DNA of 64,000 bases from Neurospora intermedia (GCA_037102815.1 BTPP01000006.1:3224001-3288000); one strand, 5' to 3'; shown: positions 47,077 to 57,893, counted from the stretch's first letter. The notes: a model not told the origin generated them from the sequence alone. Made by a program: numbers and translations.

Positions 47077-47960
47077 GATGGATGGACTTCGTTAAGTTGG
47101 GATCATCGACAAAGATGGAGAGCGGGTAGGGCTGAGTGCCGTGGGAGATGGGAGATGGACACCAGGAACAACACCGTCAAGGACAAGGACAAGGTCTCGA
47201 GGGAAATGAAGCCGTCGCAGTGCTTGATGCTGACAGCGAGCAAAACAGTGGACGCCACGTCATTGATGCCCTGGAGATCGCTGAGTGGTGGGGGGAATGG
47301 CCAACCAGGAGCGCTGAAGCCCCTGAAAAAGGTGGGGCAGGAAACAAGGCACCGCTCTAAAGATCCCGTCCCTCCATTTCAATTTCAGCACGTGCTTCCA
47401 CTGAATGGCTTGTACCCCTGACGTCATCTTGGTGACTCCCTGTCCGGGACACTCGACGACGACAAAGGATTATTTTAACTTGAGACTCTGGAGTGAAGTC
47501 TCAGGAAGTCTCAGATATTCTTGTTTTGCTGACTGGTCTTGTTGGAACTTCATCGACCCCATTGGGACAGACACTATAGTGAGGGCATCTCCACCCAGTC
47601 TGGGTGTACAGAGAGAGGGCAAGAGCCCCAGTGTCAGCATCCACATACCTCCTACCTCTAGGTTGCGTGGCTTCCAGGCAACCGCGATTACCTTTTCTCT
47701 CAAGATGTTCCCCCCAATTTGACAGAGTGTTTCAAGTGACGTGATCGCCGCGTAACGTAACAGACTTTCACCGAAGGCGTCGACCAAACTCAAAAGCTGG
47801 GGAAATCCGGGAAAAACCAACAAGAAACCGTCAACTTCCTGGTTGCGGTTTGGTGGCAAACAATCTCCCTCGCAACTGAACCAACAAATATACTCGGGGA
47901 CCACAACCAACACTCATCTCCTCAAAGCAGCCCGCAAAAGGTACAAACAACTTGAACACC
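47077..47960. other. Bidirectional intergenic region
   Basis: An 884-bp space between the divergent starts of the amidohydrolase (minus) and the Nudix gene (plus). It should contain both promoters. I saw no clear TATA box and no gene. Confidence 0.6.
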
Positions 47961-48518
47961 ATGGCCCTCCACCAGTTCGGCGTCTCGCTTGAGACATACC
48001 TCATGACCAACCCCACGCTCAAGGGCGTGATTGTCAGCGCCGTGGTCCTCCACCAAGATCACATCCTGTTGATTCAGCGCGCGGCAACAGATGGCTTCCC
48101 CGACCTGTGGGAAACCCCCGGCGGCGGAGTTGACCTTGGCGACGAGACGCTCTCTCACGCCCTAGCACGTGAACTCCACGAGGAGACTGGCCTTGTCCTC
48201 AACCATATCGTGGCACTGCTTGACCAACTCGAGTTCGAAGGAGCGTCAGGAGAAGGGCGATATCGGAAGCTCACCTTTCTTGTCTCTGTCGAGTCCACGC
48301 ACAGCCCAGAAGAAGAGCACCCGCAAGTCCGTCTAAATTCGACGGAGCACCAGGACTTCATGTGGGTTTCAAAGGACCATCTCCGCATCGGGGTTTGCGG
48401 GGGAAGGGAGATCAAGTTTGCTTATCCTGGACAACTTGAAACTCTTTGTGCCGCCTTCGGAGCCGATATAAAGACACCGACGGGGATGGAAACACAAAGC
48501 GCAATAAACGGGACGTGA
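47961..48518 (+). CDS. Nudix hydrolase, 185 aa
   Basis: A single exon from the ATG at 47,961 (context ACACCATGG, a good Kozak sequence); an in-frame TTG nine bases earlier is not needed. Residues 56-78 match the Nudix box G-x5-E-x7-REL-x-EE-x-G-L exactly, with the catalytic Glu residues E71, E74 and E75 in place. The N-terminal part (KGVIVSAVVLHQDHILLIQRA) forms the expected first strands, and LWETPGG precedes the box. Nudix enzymes cleave nucleoside diphosphates linked to another group. The sequence resembles the ADP-ribose/MutT-like general class, but the substrate cannot be assigned. Length is typical. No targeting signal. Confidence 0.93.
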   Translation: MALHQFGVSLETYLMTNPTLKGVIVSAVVLHQDHILLIQRAATDGFPDLWETPGGGVDLGDETLSHALARELHEETGLVLNHIVALLDQLEFEGASGEGRYRKLTFLVSVESTHSPEEEHPQVRLNSTEHQDFMWVSKDHLRIGVCGGREIKFAYPGQLETLCAAFGADIKTPTGMETQSAINGT

Positions 48519-49281
48519 GCGGCAGACATGGCCTATAAGATTATGCCGTCCTCGGACAACACAAGCTTTGGCCAGAGCCCGGAGCCGCGAGCTATCACCG
48601 ATCTACGTCCAGACTATTTCTACTTCCAAGATCCGCCTTCCGGATCTGCCAGTCCTTGTATCGGCATAGAGGATGCAGATGCAGTATCAAACCCCACTTC
48701 GAACCAGGCGGCAAACGTGGGAATGTCTTATGGTCGGTGGCAATCTGAGGTGGAAACTTTGGTGCATGTGAAAATATAACAGAACACTCTCCGCGTATGA
48801 TTCTGCCATTTCACATCTTTTTTGACTCGACCGCAAGCCACAAGCCACTGAGCTTTGTTTTCTGCGATATACCCCCCACCAACCACGTTTAACCACGTTC
48901 TCCCTTTCACGTTCCTGAAGATTAACTTTGTTCGATCTCGCCTTGTCCCATGCGGGTGGCTCAGGGGCATGCATCTTCCTTTGTCTTTACAAGTTTGCGG
49001 GCGTTGAAAAGGCTGTGCCTACCAACGGCATGAAGCAAATCGATGACTCTGCATAGGCATCGGACATGGAATTTCCAGGTTAGAGCCCACAGAATATTTT
49101 CTAAAACTCATTATAAAACAACAAGCGTAGCCATGTTTCATTCCCTCTTTTTCTTTCCCCAGTCAGTTTCGAACAGTCCACGTCGATCACTCATCTCGAT
49201 CAAGTTCTTTCAGCCGTCTCACGTCTAAAACCCACCTCCAACCAGACAAGTTCTGAAACAAAGACACAAATCCCAGACACA
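48519..49281. other. Intergenic region upstream of the paralog cluster
   Basis: Contains the 3' end of the Nudix gene and the promoter of the first cluster gene. No other gene supported. Confidence 0.6.
49112..49118 (+). promoter_or_regulatory. TATA box of cluster gene 1
   Basis: TATAAAA 170 bp before the ATG at 49,282. The same element recurs at similar spacing before every gene of the cluster. Confidence 0.65.
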
Positions 49282-49941
49282 ATGTTAGCCAACGTCATGA
49301 CCGTGTTGGGCCTCACGGCCGCCACCCTCACCTCTGCCGCCGTCATCCCTCCCGTCCGCCGCGGCGAATCCATCGGCATCACCCCTCACGACAAGTACTC
49401 GTCCTCTGTGGGAGTTCTCGGCTGCAAAATCGACATCAACCGCGTAGCCTACTGGCCCTCGGCCGTTGACTGCAACAACATCTGCGTCCGCGTCACCGCC
49501 AACGGCCGCTCCGTCACCCTCCTCAAGATCGATAGCTCCACCGGCGCCTACGACATCAGCTACGACGCCTACGCCTACCTCCAGAACGGCGTCGGTGCTG
49601 CCGGCGGAGCAGCCCTCGGTGGCGCCGTCGCTGCTACTTACGAGTTCGTCTCGCCCGAGGAATGTAGGCCGCTTATCAAGACACCTGACGGCAAGCTGCC
49701 CTTCACGGCCGCGAACTCGATGAACTTCGTCAACTCGTGCCAGGGTGGTAGTTGGGTGGGCAACAACTTTCAGCTTTATAACGTTGCGGATGCCCGGTGC
49801 CAGTGGGGCGAGGATGTTCCGTGCAGCTTCCCTGATTTGGCTGTTACCAACCAGCCGGATTGTGGTGCGGGACATGTTTTGGGGATTCAGAAGGCGTTGC
49901 CGGCCGAGTATGCTGTGGTGGATATCCCGTATCCTAACTGA
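49282..49941 (+). CDS. Secreted eight-cysteine DPBB-like protein, paralog 1
   Basis: Intronless coding frame of 219 residues. It has a signal peptide (about residues 1-20, ending near TSAAV) and then a dibasic RR (about 26-27), a possible Kex2 site. The family core begins ITPHDKYSSSVGVLGCK and continues with RVAYWPSAVDCNNICVRV, GAYDISYDAYAYL and KLPFTAANSMNF. All eight family cysteines are present. The C-x3-C-V..D..GAYDIS arrangement resembles the double-psi beta-barrel of expansins and RlpA, but the catalytic Asp of true wall-lytic enzymes cannot be assigned. This is the most divergent member in its central linker, which is Gly/Ala-rich (GAAGGAALGGAVAAT), and the shortest at the C-terminus. 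An intron with perfect consensus follows the stop by 18 nt. Confidence 0.88.
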   Translation: MLANVMTVLGLTAATLTSAAVIPPVRRGESIGITPHDKYSSSVGVLGCKIDINRVAYWPSAVDCNNICVRVTANGRSVTLLKIDSSTGAYDISYDAYAYLQNGVGAAGGAALGGAVAATYEFVSPEECRPLIKTPDGKLPFTAANSMNFVNSCQGGSWVGNNFQLYNVADARCQWGEDVPCSFPDLAVTNQPDCGAGHVLGIQKALPAEYAVVDIPYPN

Positions 49942-49959
49942 GTTCTCAAGGCAGTTATA

Positions 49960-50019
49960 GTAAGTTTGCTTTTCGTCCACGTTCTGTCACCTCGGCCCAT
50001 ACTAACGACTTTGTTTCAG
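49960..50019 (+). other. Probable 3'UTR intron of paralog 1
   Basis: A 60-nt stretch with the donor GTAAGT, branch-point-like ACTAACG 15 nt before the end and acceptor TTTCAG. It starts 18 nt after the stop of paralog 1. So short a distance would not be expected to trigger exon-junction-dependent decay. Consensus only; no transcript evidence. Confidence 0.6.
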
Positions 50020-51936
50020 CTCATACAAACATCACGAAGGTCTAAGCCTTCGAGTCGGCGCCATCCTCGAGCTCGCGGGGCGAGGTCAGCTGGGCATGAT
50101 TCTCATGAGCGACGAAAGATTTACAGCTTCACGGCTTTTCAGTTCCTTTTTTCCTTTCTTGATGGATACCATGGGCTGGTTCCCTGTTCACCAGTTTTTG
50201 GAGGGGTTTTCCTTTTTGGAGGAGGAGTTTGATCGGATCTGGTAAATGTTTTGTCTTGGATATCAGGGAAATCATTCGAAGCACAGGCAGAGCAGGTGGT
50301 ACACTGCTACTCAAGGAGTCCCACTCGAAGCTCAACATGATGGGAGGCATAGCGATTTTTTGATTTTTTTTCACTTGTTTTTCTTTTCATAGACCCTTGG
50401 TAGGGGCATTTTTCCTCCTCAAGGAGGCTGCTTCATGAGTTATGACATCCAGTGCACACTTTAGATGCACTTTGAGACCTCTAGACCAAGGAAAATAGAG
50501 CTGTCTACTACACACACACTTTCCTTTCCCCCTCGGTTTGCTGTGAGCTTGTGGGCCCCGCCGTTCGGATTACCTAGGTATCCGAGAAATTTTCTCATTG
50601 CTTCAACCCTTTACAGGCTTCGTGTTCTTTTCGAAGCTGGCATGGCTGCATTGCCGTGTTGGTACATTTATCTCTTCCTACATAGGACATACAACCACCT
50701 TGTTAAGACTTGACATACATGCAGCTTGCATTTACACGCCGCTACCACAATTTGAACATTTGGGACACATTGTCCACAACTAAGCACGTGAAAATTTGTC
50801 GGTAGGTCAGTAAGTTCATCTTGCATTTTCTTTCGAGTCATCTTTGGGGAGCAACAAGCAACAAATGAAGATATATAAACGCCATGCTTCCAACAACCCG
50901 CATACCGAGCGCTGCCCCTCGTCTCGACAGGCTGCTTCAAAATTCCTTTGTTCAACGCGGGTGCATCTCCACTAGGCACATTTTCCTTTGACGTTCTGGA
51001 GCTTGGCTTTGTTTTAAGAGAAGACCGCCTTGCCGCTCCTTGGTTTCCATGGGCGGCTCAGGGCCTCGTTCGTTTCCCTCGAACTGCCGCTTCTGGTCTT
51101 TGTGGGTGCAATTTTTACGAGAAATACTTAAAAAAAAAAAAAAAAGAAAGGAAAAAAAAAAAAAATTGTTGTTCCTTTTCAGGGCATGAAGAGATCAACT
51201 GAAGATGAAGATGAAGACGAAGCTTCGGGATGGACATGGGATCACTTGTTTGGGTGGGAGCTGACGCGCGCTTGGAAAACAGCCTGTGGGGGGCGTCTTC
51301 TAGTATGAGATGTACCTCAAATGGAGTCGTGTACACCAGACTCGTACAATCCGTCCACCTTGGGTTTGTTGAGAATCTGTAGCATTACAACCTATGAGAT
51401 CATACCTATCTATGCAATGTATACCGGCATTTGATTCGTCACCCCAGGGTGTGTCCTGTCCCCGTTGGCCTCAAGATACATGGAGAAACATGCATGTAAT
51501 ACGGTTAATGCAGTTCACTCTTGACAGACGAGCATCACAACATTTGGGGCACTATTTGGGATCTTGATCGCCATCCACACTTTTATTTCCTTCTGCCGTG
51601 GCTAACATCTACGATTTTTCCTCCCTCATGTTGAACCTAGAAGGTCTAAACCCTGAAAATTCCTGCGAAAGCCATCATCAATCTCAGAATTGATGTCCGA
51701 GATGTTGAACTCCCCAACTTCTCGCTACCTCCATGCATTGCTTTTCCGAGCCATTTCAGACCACAAACTCCCTACTTCCAACTTGGATTTCCCCGCAAAT
51801 GCCGATTCCGAACCGAGTCTCTCTTCGGGCAGGCCATGAAGCACGGCGACCAATCAAATTACCGAATATCGAAGCCGAAAGAGTAAAGAGGGCGATGTAA
51901 TCCTCTTTGTCGCCCTGCCCCCGAAAGTAAAGGTAT
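50020..51936. other. Intergenic, low-complexity A/G run
   Basis: The stretch between paralogs 1 and 2, whose 3' ends face each other. It contains an A-rich run at about 51,129-51,166 with a few G interruptions. Small frames exist but none is convincing. Confidence 0.6.
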
Positions 51937-52704
51937 CTAAACCTGACCAGGACCCTTCACCTCCACAAACTCTCCACTGGGGTAGCTGATATCCCAAACG
52001 TCCTGTCCGACCAAGGGATCCTGACTGCCGAGAATATGGGGGCACTTGGCCTGGTTGAATCCGTTTTTAAAGTCCGGCGTCTCGCAAATCTCGTTGTAGC
52101 CGAGATTGCACTGGCTGTCGTAGATGTTCCAAAGCTCAAAGTTCTTAGCGACCCAGGAGTTGGGAGCGTTGAGAACGCAGTTGGAGATGTAATTGATCGA
52201 AGTGGCTGCCGAGAAGGGGAGTTTGCCGCTGGCGGTACCGTTGATGAACTGGCGACAGTTGTTAGGGTCCACGGTCTTGTAGCTGGCCGTGAATCCCCCG
52301 CTGGGCTGGATTTGGTTCTTCTCGGTGGCAGGGTGGCCTGTCTCGAGGTAGTTCCAGCTGTTGAAGCTGATGTCGTGGGCGCCGACAGAGTTATCGACGC
52401 GGAGGAGGGTCACAGTGCGGTCGAAAGCCGTGACCTCGACACAGATGTCATCGCATCCGATGGCCTCAGGCCAGTACGCCATGTGGTTGATGTCGACTTT
52501 GCAGCCTAGGACACCAACAGACGAGGAGTAACGGTCGTGGGGGGTAAGCCAGATTCTACCGTCAGCGGCGAGCATGTTTGTGTTACGGTTGATGTCGATG
52601 CCGTCGGGAATGGAGGAGCGGTCGCCGATGGCGGCAGCTGAGACCTGGAGAAGAAGAGTGCCGAGAAGGGCGGAGAGGGAGAGAAGGGTGGCTTTGGCGA
52701 ACAT
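51937..52704 (-). CDS. Secreted eight-cysteine DPBB-like protein, paralog 2
   Basis: Intronless, 255 residues from the ATG at 52,704. The signal peptide is about residues 1-24 (LLSLSALLGTLLLQVSAAA), followed by a longer pre-domain linker of some 30 residues. The core reads LTPHDRYSSSVGVLGCKVD, then MAYWPEAIGCDDICVEV, GAHDISFNSWNYLETG and KLPFSAATSINYIS. All eight cysteines align with the other paralogs. Against them it has replacements in usually constant places (NHMAYWP for NRVAYWP; AFDRTVTLLRVD for ANGRSVTLLKID) and a C-terminal extension FVEVKGPGQV. It is on the minus strand and converges with paralog 1. Confidence 0.9.
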   Translation of the reverse strand: MFAKATLLSLSALLGTLLLQVSAAAIGDRSSIPDGIDINRNTNMLAADGRIWLTPHDRYSSSVGVLGCKVDINHMAYWPEAIGCDDICVEVTAFDRTVTLLRVDNSVGAHDISFNSWNYLETGHPATEKNQIQPSGGFTASYKTVDPNNCRQFINGTASGKLPFSAATSINYISNCVLNAPNSWVAKNFELWNIYDSQCNLGYNEICETPDFKNGFNQAKCPHILGSQDPLVGQDVWDISYPSGEFVEVKGPGQV

Positions 52705-52855
52705 CTTGTCGCTTATGACGTTGGCGAGGGTGGATGTATTTTTCTGGAAGTTGTCTTAGGCTTTGGTCTTGCTGAAGGCAGTGAGGACTTCCAGACTGCT
52801 TCTTGTTGGTGCTGAGGAAGTTTGAAAGTGGAATAAGTGGTGGGAGAAGGGGTGG

Positions 52856-52864
52856 TTTTTATAC
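52856..52864 (-). promoter_or_regulatory. TATA box of cluster gene 2
   Basis: GTATAAAAA on the minus strand, about 155 bp before the ATG at 52,704. Confidence 0.65.
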
Positions 52865-54006
52865 ATCTGAAGAGGAGGGCAATCTTTGGGTTTCTGACGG
52901 TGAATAGCGGCTCCCCAAATGCCATTCACCATCTCCGAAAAGGGTCAAACGAGACCATAAGGTTTTCAGTGAAGAGAAGGCCTGGTGAAGGGACCAGTTG
53001 AAGGCCGGCAGGATTCATCCCGGAGCCCCAAGACCAAAAGCGGTGGAAGCCATCCCCGGGTTTAGACGACAGCAGTATCTGGGTGAAGGGACCGATCTGT
53101 TGGTATTATCCGAGGGCACTGTCTTGGGGATGGAGATGGGAGAACCTATTGTTCAAACCCACGACATGTCTGGTCGGGACGAGGAAAAGGAACTTTGGTG
53201 GATATGTTTGGTCCCGTTAATCGTGCGCATTTTCAGCCTGCTGCATGGCACGTAGCTGTGAACTTTGAACCGTGAAGTGTTGTTGAGTGATCTGGATATC
53301 TCAAAGCTTCCCCAATGACCGTCAGAATATCGAATGGCCTATCGAATTGAGTGTTCTGAGATGGCGACATAGGAGAGGCTCAAGCCGTGGAGTGATCTGT
53401 TTGGAACATTTATCATTTATGCGAACAAAGCAAAAAACCCATGTGGTATTTATTCGTTTTTCCCCGGCCGTGGAGGCGGTCAAATCGTCTTCGAGCGCGG
53501 GATCGATGAAAGCGCAAGAATTGGGAGCGCATCAGTCCGCATTCTACTACATGAAACACCCCCTCCCACATTTTCCAGTGCTTTTCAATTGCTGCTTGGC
53601 AGGGACACTCAGTCATTTGCCTGCGACGAAGAAGGAAGGGGACCGAGTGGAATCAAGCGAGGAAGTCACGATCACGAAGAAAAGAGATTGGCCGAAACGG
53701 TTTATGTCATTTCCTTTTTGGCAGGAGCCAGTATCTACTACGCGGCTATCGTCGGGGAGTCGAATGCTCATTCCCTGAAATCTATGAACTTTTTTTACTC
53801 CTCTATCCACCAACTCCCAACTTCGAATGACTCCCGGGTCTTCACCACCCAACCCCACGCACCCATGACAGTCGCTCATGCCGAAACTCAAAACCAAACC
53901 TCCTCCTCATTCAACCCAACCGTTCTGAACGCCGTGGTATCTCGAAGAAAAAAAGGAAAGGTGCATCGAAAAGGTATGGCGCGCGCCTGAATCGATGTCC
54001 TGTCGC
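52865..54006. other. Intergenic between paralogs 2 and 3
   Basis: Upstream DNA of paralog 2 and the 3' side of paralog 3, both on the minus strand. No gene supported. Confidence 0.55.
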
Positions 54007-54654
54007 TTAAGGAGCATCAACAACATCGCCGCTGGGGTAGAGGATGTTCAAAACATCCTGGCCCTTCAAGACATCGCTGGAGCCGAGCGGGTGCTGACAA
54101 GTAGCCTGGTTTGCACCGGGCGCGAGCGTGCAAAGCTCGTTGAAGCCGTGGTTGCACACAGGGTCGAGAATGTTCCAGAGCTCGAAGTTGTTACCAACCC
54201 AGCTGTTGCGGCCGGCGCTGCACGAACTGACGAAGTTCATGGAGTTGGCCGCAGTAAAGGGCAGCTTGCCCGAAGACGTGTGGATGAGGCTGCGGCAGTT
54301 GTCCGCAGAGACGAACTTGTAGTCGGCAGAGAAGCCACCGCCAGGCTCGATGTGGCCCTTCACGGCCGGGTAACCTGTCTTCAGGTAGTTCCAGGCATCG
54401 AAGGAGATATCGTATGCGCCGCCAGACTGATCAATCTTGAGCAGAGTGACAGAGCGACCGTTGGCAGTAACTTCCACGCAGATTTGGTCGCAATCAACAG
54501 AGGAAGGCCAGTACGCAACCCTGTTGGTGTTAACCTTACAGCCGAGTACACCGACTGAAGACGAATACTGGTCGTGGGGGGTGACGCTAATGGCCGCAGC
54601 AAGCTCGATGCCGGTAGCGGCAAGGGCGAGAATGACAGACTTGAAGGACACCAT
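54007..54654 (-). CDS. Secreted eight-cysteine DPBB-like protein, paralog 3
   Basis: Intronless, 215 residues, starting at the ATG at 54,654 (AACAAGATG). The frame stays open further upstream to 54,900, but that part lacks a signal peptide, crosses the TATA box and is judged 5' flank. With this start a normal signal peptide appears (residues 1 to about 21, SVILALAATGIELAAA), followed almost at once by SVTPHDQYSSSVGVLGCK (residues 23-40), so this is the most compact member and a good reference for the domain. It has RVAYWPSSVDCDQICVEV, GAYDISFDAWNYLKTGYP, KLPFTAANSMNFVSSC and VCNHGFNELC, with eight cysteines in all. It is head-to-head with paralog 4. Confidence 0.9.
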   Translation of the reverse strand: MVSFKSVILALAATGIELAAAISVTPHDQYSSSVGVLGCKVNTNRVAYWPSSVDCDQICVEVTANGRSVTLLKIDQSGGAYDISFDAWNYLKTGYPAVKGHIEPGGGFSADYKFVSADNCRSLIHTSSGKLPFTAANSMNFVSSCSAGRNSWVGNNFELWNILDPVCNHGFNELCTLAPGANQATCQHPLGSSDVLKGQDVLNILYPSGDVVDAP

Positions 54655-54801
54655 CTTGTTGGTTCTTGATGTTGCGTGGCTTTGGGGGAGTGATTGTGAC
54701 AGTCTGTTGCTTGTGAAAGATGAAGCAGGACGGAGTATGCTGCTTTGGGTGGTCGATGGTGAGGAAATAAAAACAGGAAGAAGTGCTAGAGAAATGGGAG
54801 C

Positions 54802-54809
54802 TTTATATA
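54802..54809 (-). promoter_or_regulatory. TATA box of cluster gene 3
   Basis: TATATAAA on the minus strand, about 150 bp before the ATG at 54,654. Confidence 0.65.
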
Positions 54810-55658
54810 GAGATATGGAGGAGGAAGAGGAGGAAGATCCAGGCCATCTATTCCATTGGGGGTCCACCCAAGAACCACGATGACCGCGAGGTCCATTCAC
54901 TATGGCTTCTCATCTTGTAGATACGTGTAAGTGAATAGAACGCAAACGGATAATAGCTGGGCGGTGGGCCCTTTTTATCGCTTTTCGAGACGACAGGAAA
55001 AGGCGGAGACTCTCTCGCACAGTCCAAAGGATGGTGACTCCCAGGTCGGCCGTTTGCCATCACTCCTCAACAGATTCACGGCATTGTCTCCACACGGCAC
55101 AGAACACTCGCTGTCTGTTTGAATAGAATACCGCAAGTAAGTACGACGTAAGGTTTGTTGTGCTTTGCAGAGCTTCAACGTCAGAGTTACTGTGTTTGGG
55201 GTGACTCAACCTTCCCGTCGTCCAGCACAAGTTGTAAAGGTTAGGTACAACTGGATCTGAAAGTGCACTGTGAAGGATTGCGATCTAAAGGTTTGCCAAG
55301 AGAGCAAGTCATTGCGTTCAAACAGCCAAATGATCATGGCTGCGAAGTTGTTCTGGACAAGATATAAAATGAGCAAGATTTCCCATCCGCAGCTTGAGAC
55401 GAAAAGGTTCACCGCCCAGGTACTGCGTAAGTATGTTGCCTTCATCCTGCCGTGGAAAAGCCCAGCCATGGACAATACCCTTCACAGGCACGTAACCTGC
55501 TCTGATCTGGACTTGGCAACCCCAGCCGTTTTTGAAGTGATGAGATGAATTCGCGGAAATCAACATGTCCCCTTCACCGAAGAGAATGCGTTTGAACCTT
55601 AAGCGAACTTTGTTCTGGTGAATAGGAGTATCCTCAAGAAATAAACCTCTTCTCTAGA

Positions 55659-55665
55659 TATAAAA
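55659..55665 (+). promoter_or_regulatory. TATA box of cluster gene 4
   Basis: TATAAAA within AGATATAAAAT, 148 bp before the ATG at 55,807. The ten bases AGATATAAAA recur before gene 5 at nearly the same distance. A pyrimidine-rich leader follows. Confidence 0.7.
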
Positions 55666-55806
55666 TCCCCTCCTCTCCCAGGCTTTCTCTTCCTTCCTCC
55701 TTCTTCCACACCCATCAGCAAGCAAGCCTTCGTCTTTGCCAGCAAAGGAGACCACCAAACTCACCTCTCGATAATCGTCTTTCAATCTTTTTCATCAACC
55801 GTCAAG

Positions 55807-56580
55807 ATGTTCGCCAATACCAAGATCTCTGCCCTCCTTGCCCTCGGCACCATGGCCATGACTGCCTTTGGCTTCCCTCAAGGCGCCGTCTCCGGTACAC
55901 CCAACGCCATGGATTCCACCACCACCAAGACCACAGGCACTTTCAACGGCACCAACACTGTGCACGGTACCGGAGCTCTTCTCGGCACAGTCAACATCAC
56001 TCCGCATGACAAGTACTCCTCGTCGGTTGGCGTTCTGGGTTGTAAAATCAACACTAACCGGGTTGCTTACTGGCCGAGCTGGCCCGACTGCAACAACCTG
56101 TGCGTGAAGCTCACCCACGAGGGCCGCTCCGTTCACCTGCTCCAGATTGACGCCTCTGGAGGCGCCCACGACATCTCCTACGACGCGTGGAACTATTTGA
56201 AGACCGGACACTCGGTCAAGGAGCCCGGCCAGGCTGTCGCTGGTGGTGGTTTTGATGTCAACTTTGAGTATGTTCCTGCCAATGAGTGCAAGTCGCTCAT
56301 TACCGATGGCTCCGGGAAGTTGCCCGTCGCCGCCGCCAATGGTCTCAACTGGGTCACTTCCTGTCTCGGCGGTTCTTGGGTTGGTAGCAACTACCAGCTT
56401 TACAACATTCAAGACCCCATCTGCCACTTTGGCTACGACGAAAAGTGTAGCCTGGCTTCCGGCTCGGCTAACCCCACTTGCCCGCACCAGCTCGGCGCCA
56501 ACCCGAAGTTGGACAACCCCAGTGACCACAAGGTGGTCAACCTCCTCTATCCCACCGGACAGGAGGAGGTCGCGCCCTAG
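55807..56580 (+). CDS. Secreted eight-cysteine DPBB-like protein, paralog 4
   Basis: Intronless, 257 residues, from an AAG-ATG context. The signal peptide is about residues 1-21. Next comes a Thr/Ser-rich linker with FNGTNTVHGTG, likely glycosylated, then NITPHDKYSSSVGVLGCK. The core has NRVAYWPSWPDCNNLCVKL, GAHDISYDAWNYLKTG, ECKSLITDGSGKLP, SCLGGSWVGSNYQLYN and ICHFGYDEKC, and it ends SDHKVVNLLYPTGQEEVAP. All eight cysteines are kept. Its closest relative in the window is paralog 5, which shares NCKSLITDGSGKLP-type and DHKV-N--YPTG blocks and lies next to it in the same orientation, suggesting the most recent duplication. Function unknown; an extracellular or wall-associated role is inferred. 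Confidence 0.92.
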   Translation: MFANTKISALLALGTMAMTAFGFPQGAVSGTPNAMDSTTTKTTGTFNGTNTVHGTGALLGTVNITPHDKYSSSVGVLGCKINTNRVAYWPSWPDCNNLCVKLTHEGRSVHLLQIDASGGAHDISYDAWNYLKTGHSVKEPGQAVAGGGFDVNFEYVPANECKSLITDGSGKLPVAAANGLNWVTSCLGGSWVGSNYQLYNIQDPICHFGYDEKCSLASGSANPTCPHQLGANPKLDNPSDHKVVNLLYPTGQEEVAP

Positions 56581-57614
56581 ACGCCCAGATCTAGCAGTCA
56601 GTCACATTTGCGACAACATTATTTCCATTTCCTTCGATCTGCTTTTCGTCTCAAAGAATAATACCGGCAAAAGATGGGGGCATGTGGTTTGGCTGAAGTG
56701 TCGGGGTCTGCTTCATTGATGGGAAGGGAGGAAGGACCTGCTGGGAGGAACAATCAGACTAGGAATAAGAGGAATTTGGCAGAAAAGGCTCATATTGAGA
56801 GTTAAAGGGTACACAATGACGAGAAGGGGTTTTTAGTGCAGTCCACGACTTTTAGGTCATTGTCTGCGAGGGAAAGGGTGTTCAAGGATGATAGATTTGC
56901 ATCGGCCAGCAGGTAGACCCAAGAGACACTCCCGGATAACGTCATCAGAACAAGTCCATAATCGTACCTTCTGTTGTCAACAGTGAATTTGATGACTGCC
57001 ATTGCGAAATAGTGACTTCCTTCTTGCTTGCTTCTGTTTTGAAATGAGGTACACGTATGCGCTTGCAGCCTCCAGTCCACATTTGTCAGAATCGCACCTG
57101 CCCAGAAGCAATCTTGACAGAGCATTGAGGCAGGTGTCGAACATCTGCTGTGACTGACAACGTCGCACGTTGAAATTTGGCCGATGATCTGAAGGTAACT
57201 GAGGAATCTCGACATCAAATGTCACCACTTCGTCCGCAACATACACAGAAGTATCCCCTCTATCTTTCTCTTCAAAGGACAGACTGACAGAAGATGTGTG
57301 TCCACAATGAAGAACTGCATCACCACTCCAACGCTAGGGCGCCATGAAGTGACTGAAGACAGCTGAAACCCGGATCCTCAATTGTTCGTCAAACTGCAGT
57401 GCTGCCAGGGCCAAACGACGGGGCAGGGTGGTTGTCCTCCAGCATAACTGCCCATTTGTCACCAAACGATGGAGATATACGATGAGCAATGTATTGAATC
57501 CCATAGACAGCCATTCCATACGAGAAGGTTTTGCAGAAAGACCGCTTCCCTTTTGCGGCGGGCGGAGTTTGTCCGATGCTAGTGCTAAACGCCCCATGGC
57601 TGCCTGGCGTTGAG

Positions 57615-57672
57615 GTAAGCCCTTCACTCAACATTTTCTCCTCGTCTTAATCTTCTGACCTCTTCTTTTCAG
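57615..57672 (+). other. Isolated consensus intron, plus strand
   Basis: Donor GTAAGC, a pyrimidine-rich body with CTCAAC and CTGACC, and acceptor TTTTCAG, 58 nt. Joining the flanks keeps a short plus-strand frame open across the site: from an ATG at about 57,576 into a second exon ending with TGA at about 57,774, roughly 46 codons. It may mark a small unannotated transcript. It lies before the TATA box of paralog 5, so it is less likely to be that gene's leader. Confidence 0.4.
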
Positions 57673-57893
57673 GATGATTGCGGTGGTTCATCAACAAAAA
57701 GAAGTCTATCACCCAAAACCTTGCTCACCCAAAGAGTCAAGATGGCGGATTTTGAAGCATTGAAGGGTGAATGAAGGCTTCTCCGTTTCCAGGCCTGTTC
57801 ACTCAACGATCTCATCTCAACTATCCTCTACACTTCACCTACCCGTGGGTTTTGAGCAGATCTGGATACTCCGGCACCTCTTCCTCTTCCAGA

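Larger units (their letters stand above)
54655..55806. other. Divergent promoter region of paralogs 3 and 4
   Basis: 1,152 bp between head-to-head starts. It contains a TATA box near each end (54,802-54,809 minus; 55,659-55,665 plus). The open frames inside are short and unconvincing. Confidence 0.65.

Noticed and set aside
49285-49980. 231-codon minus-strand frame over paralog 1
   Set aside because: Shadow of the paralog; Val/Gly/Asp repeats without any domain.
54655-54900. Upstream extension of paralog 3
   Set aside because: It would bury the signal peptide and run across the TATA box; the ATG at 54,654 gives the family-typical N-terminus.
57389-57634. 81-codon minus-strand frame between paralogs 4 and 5
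   Set aside because: Protein-like in places but without family, signal or splice support, and it overlaps a better-supported plus-strand intron.
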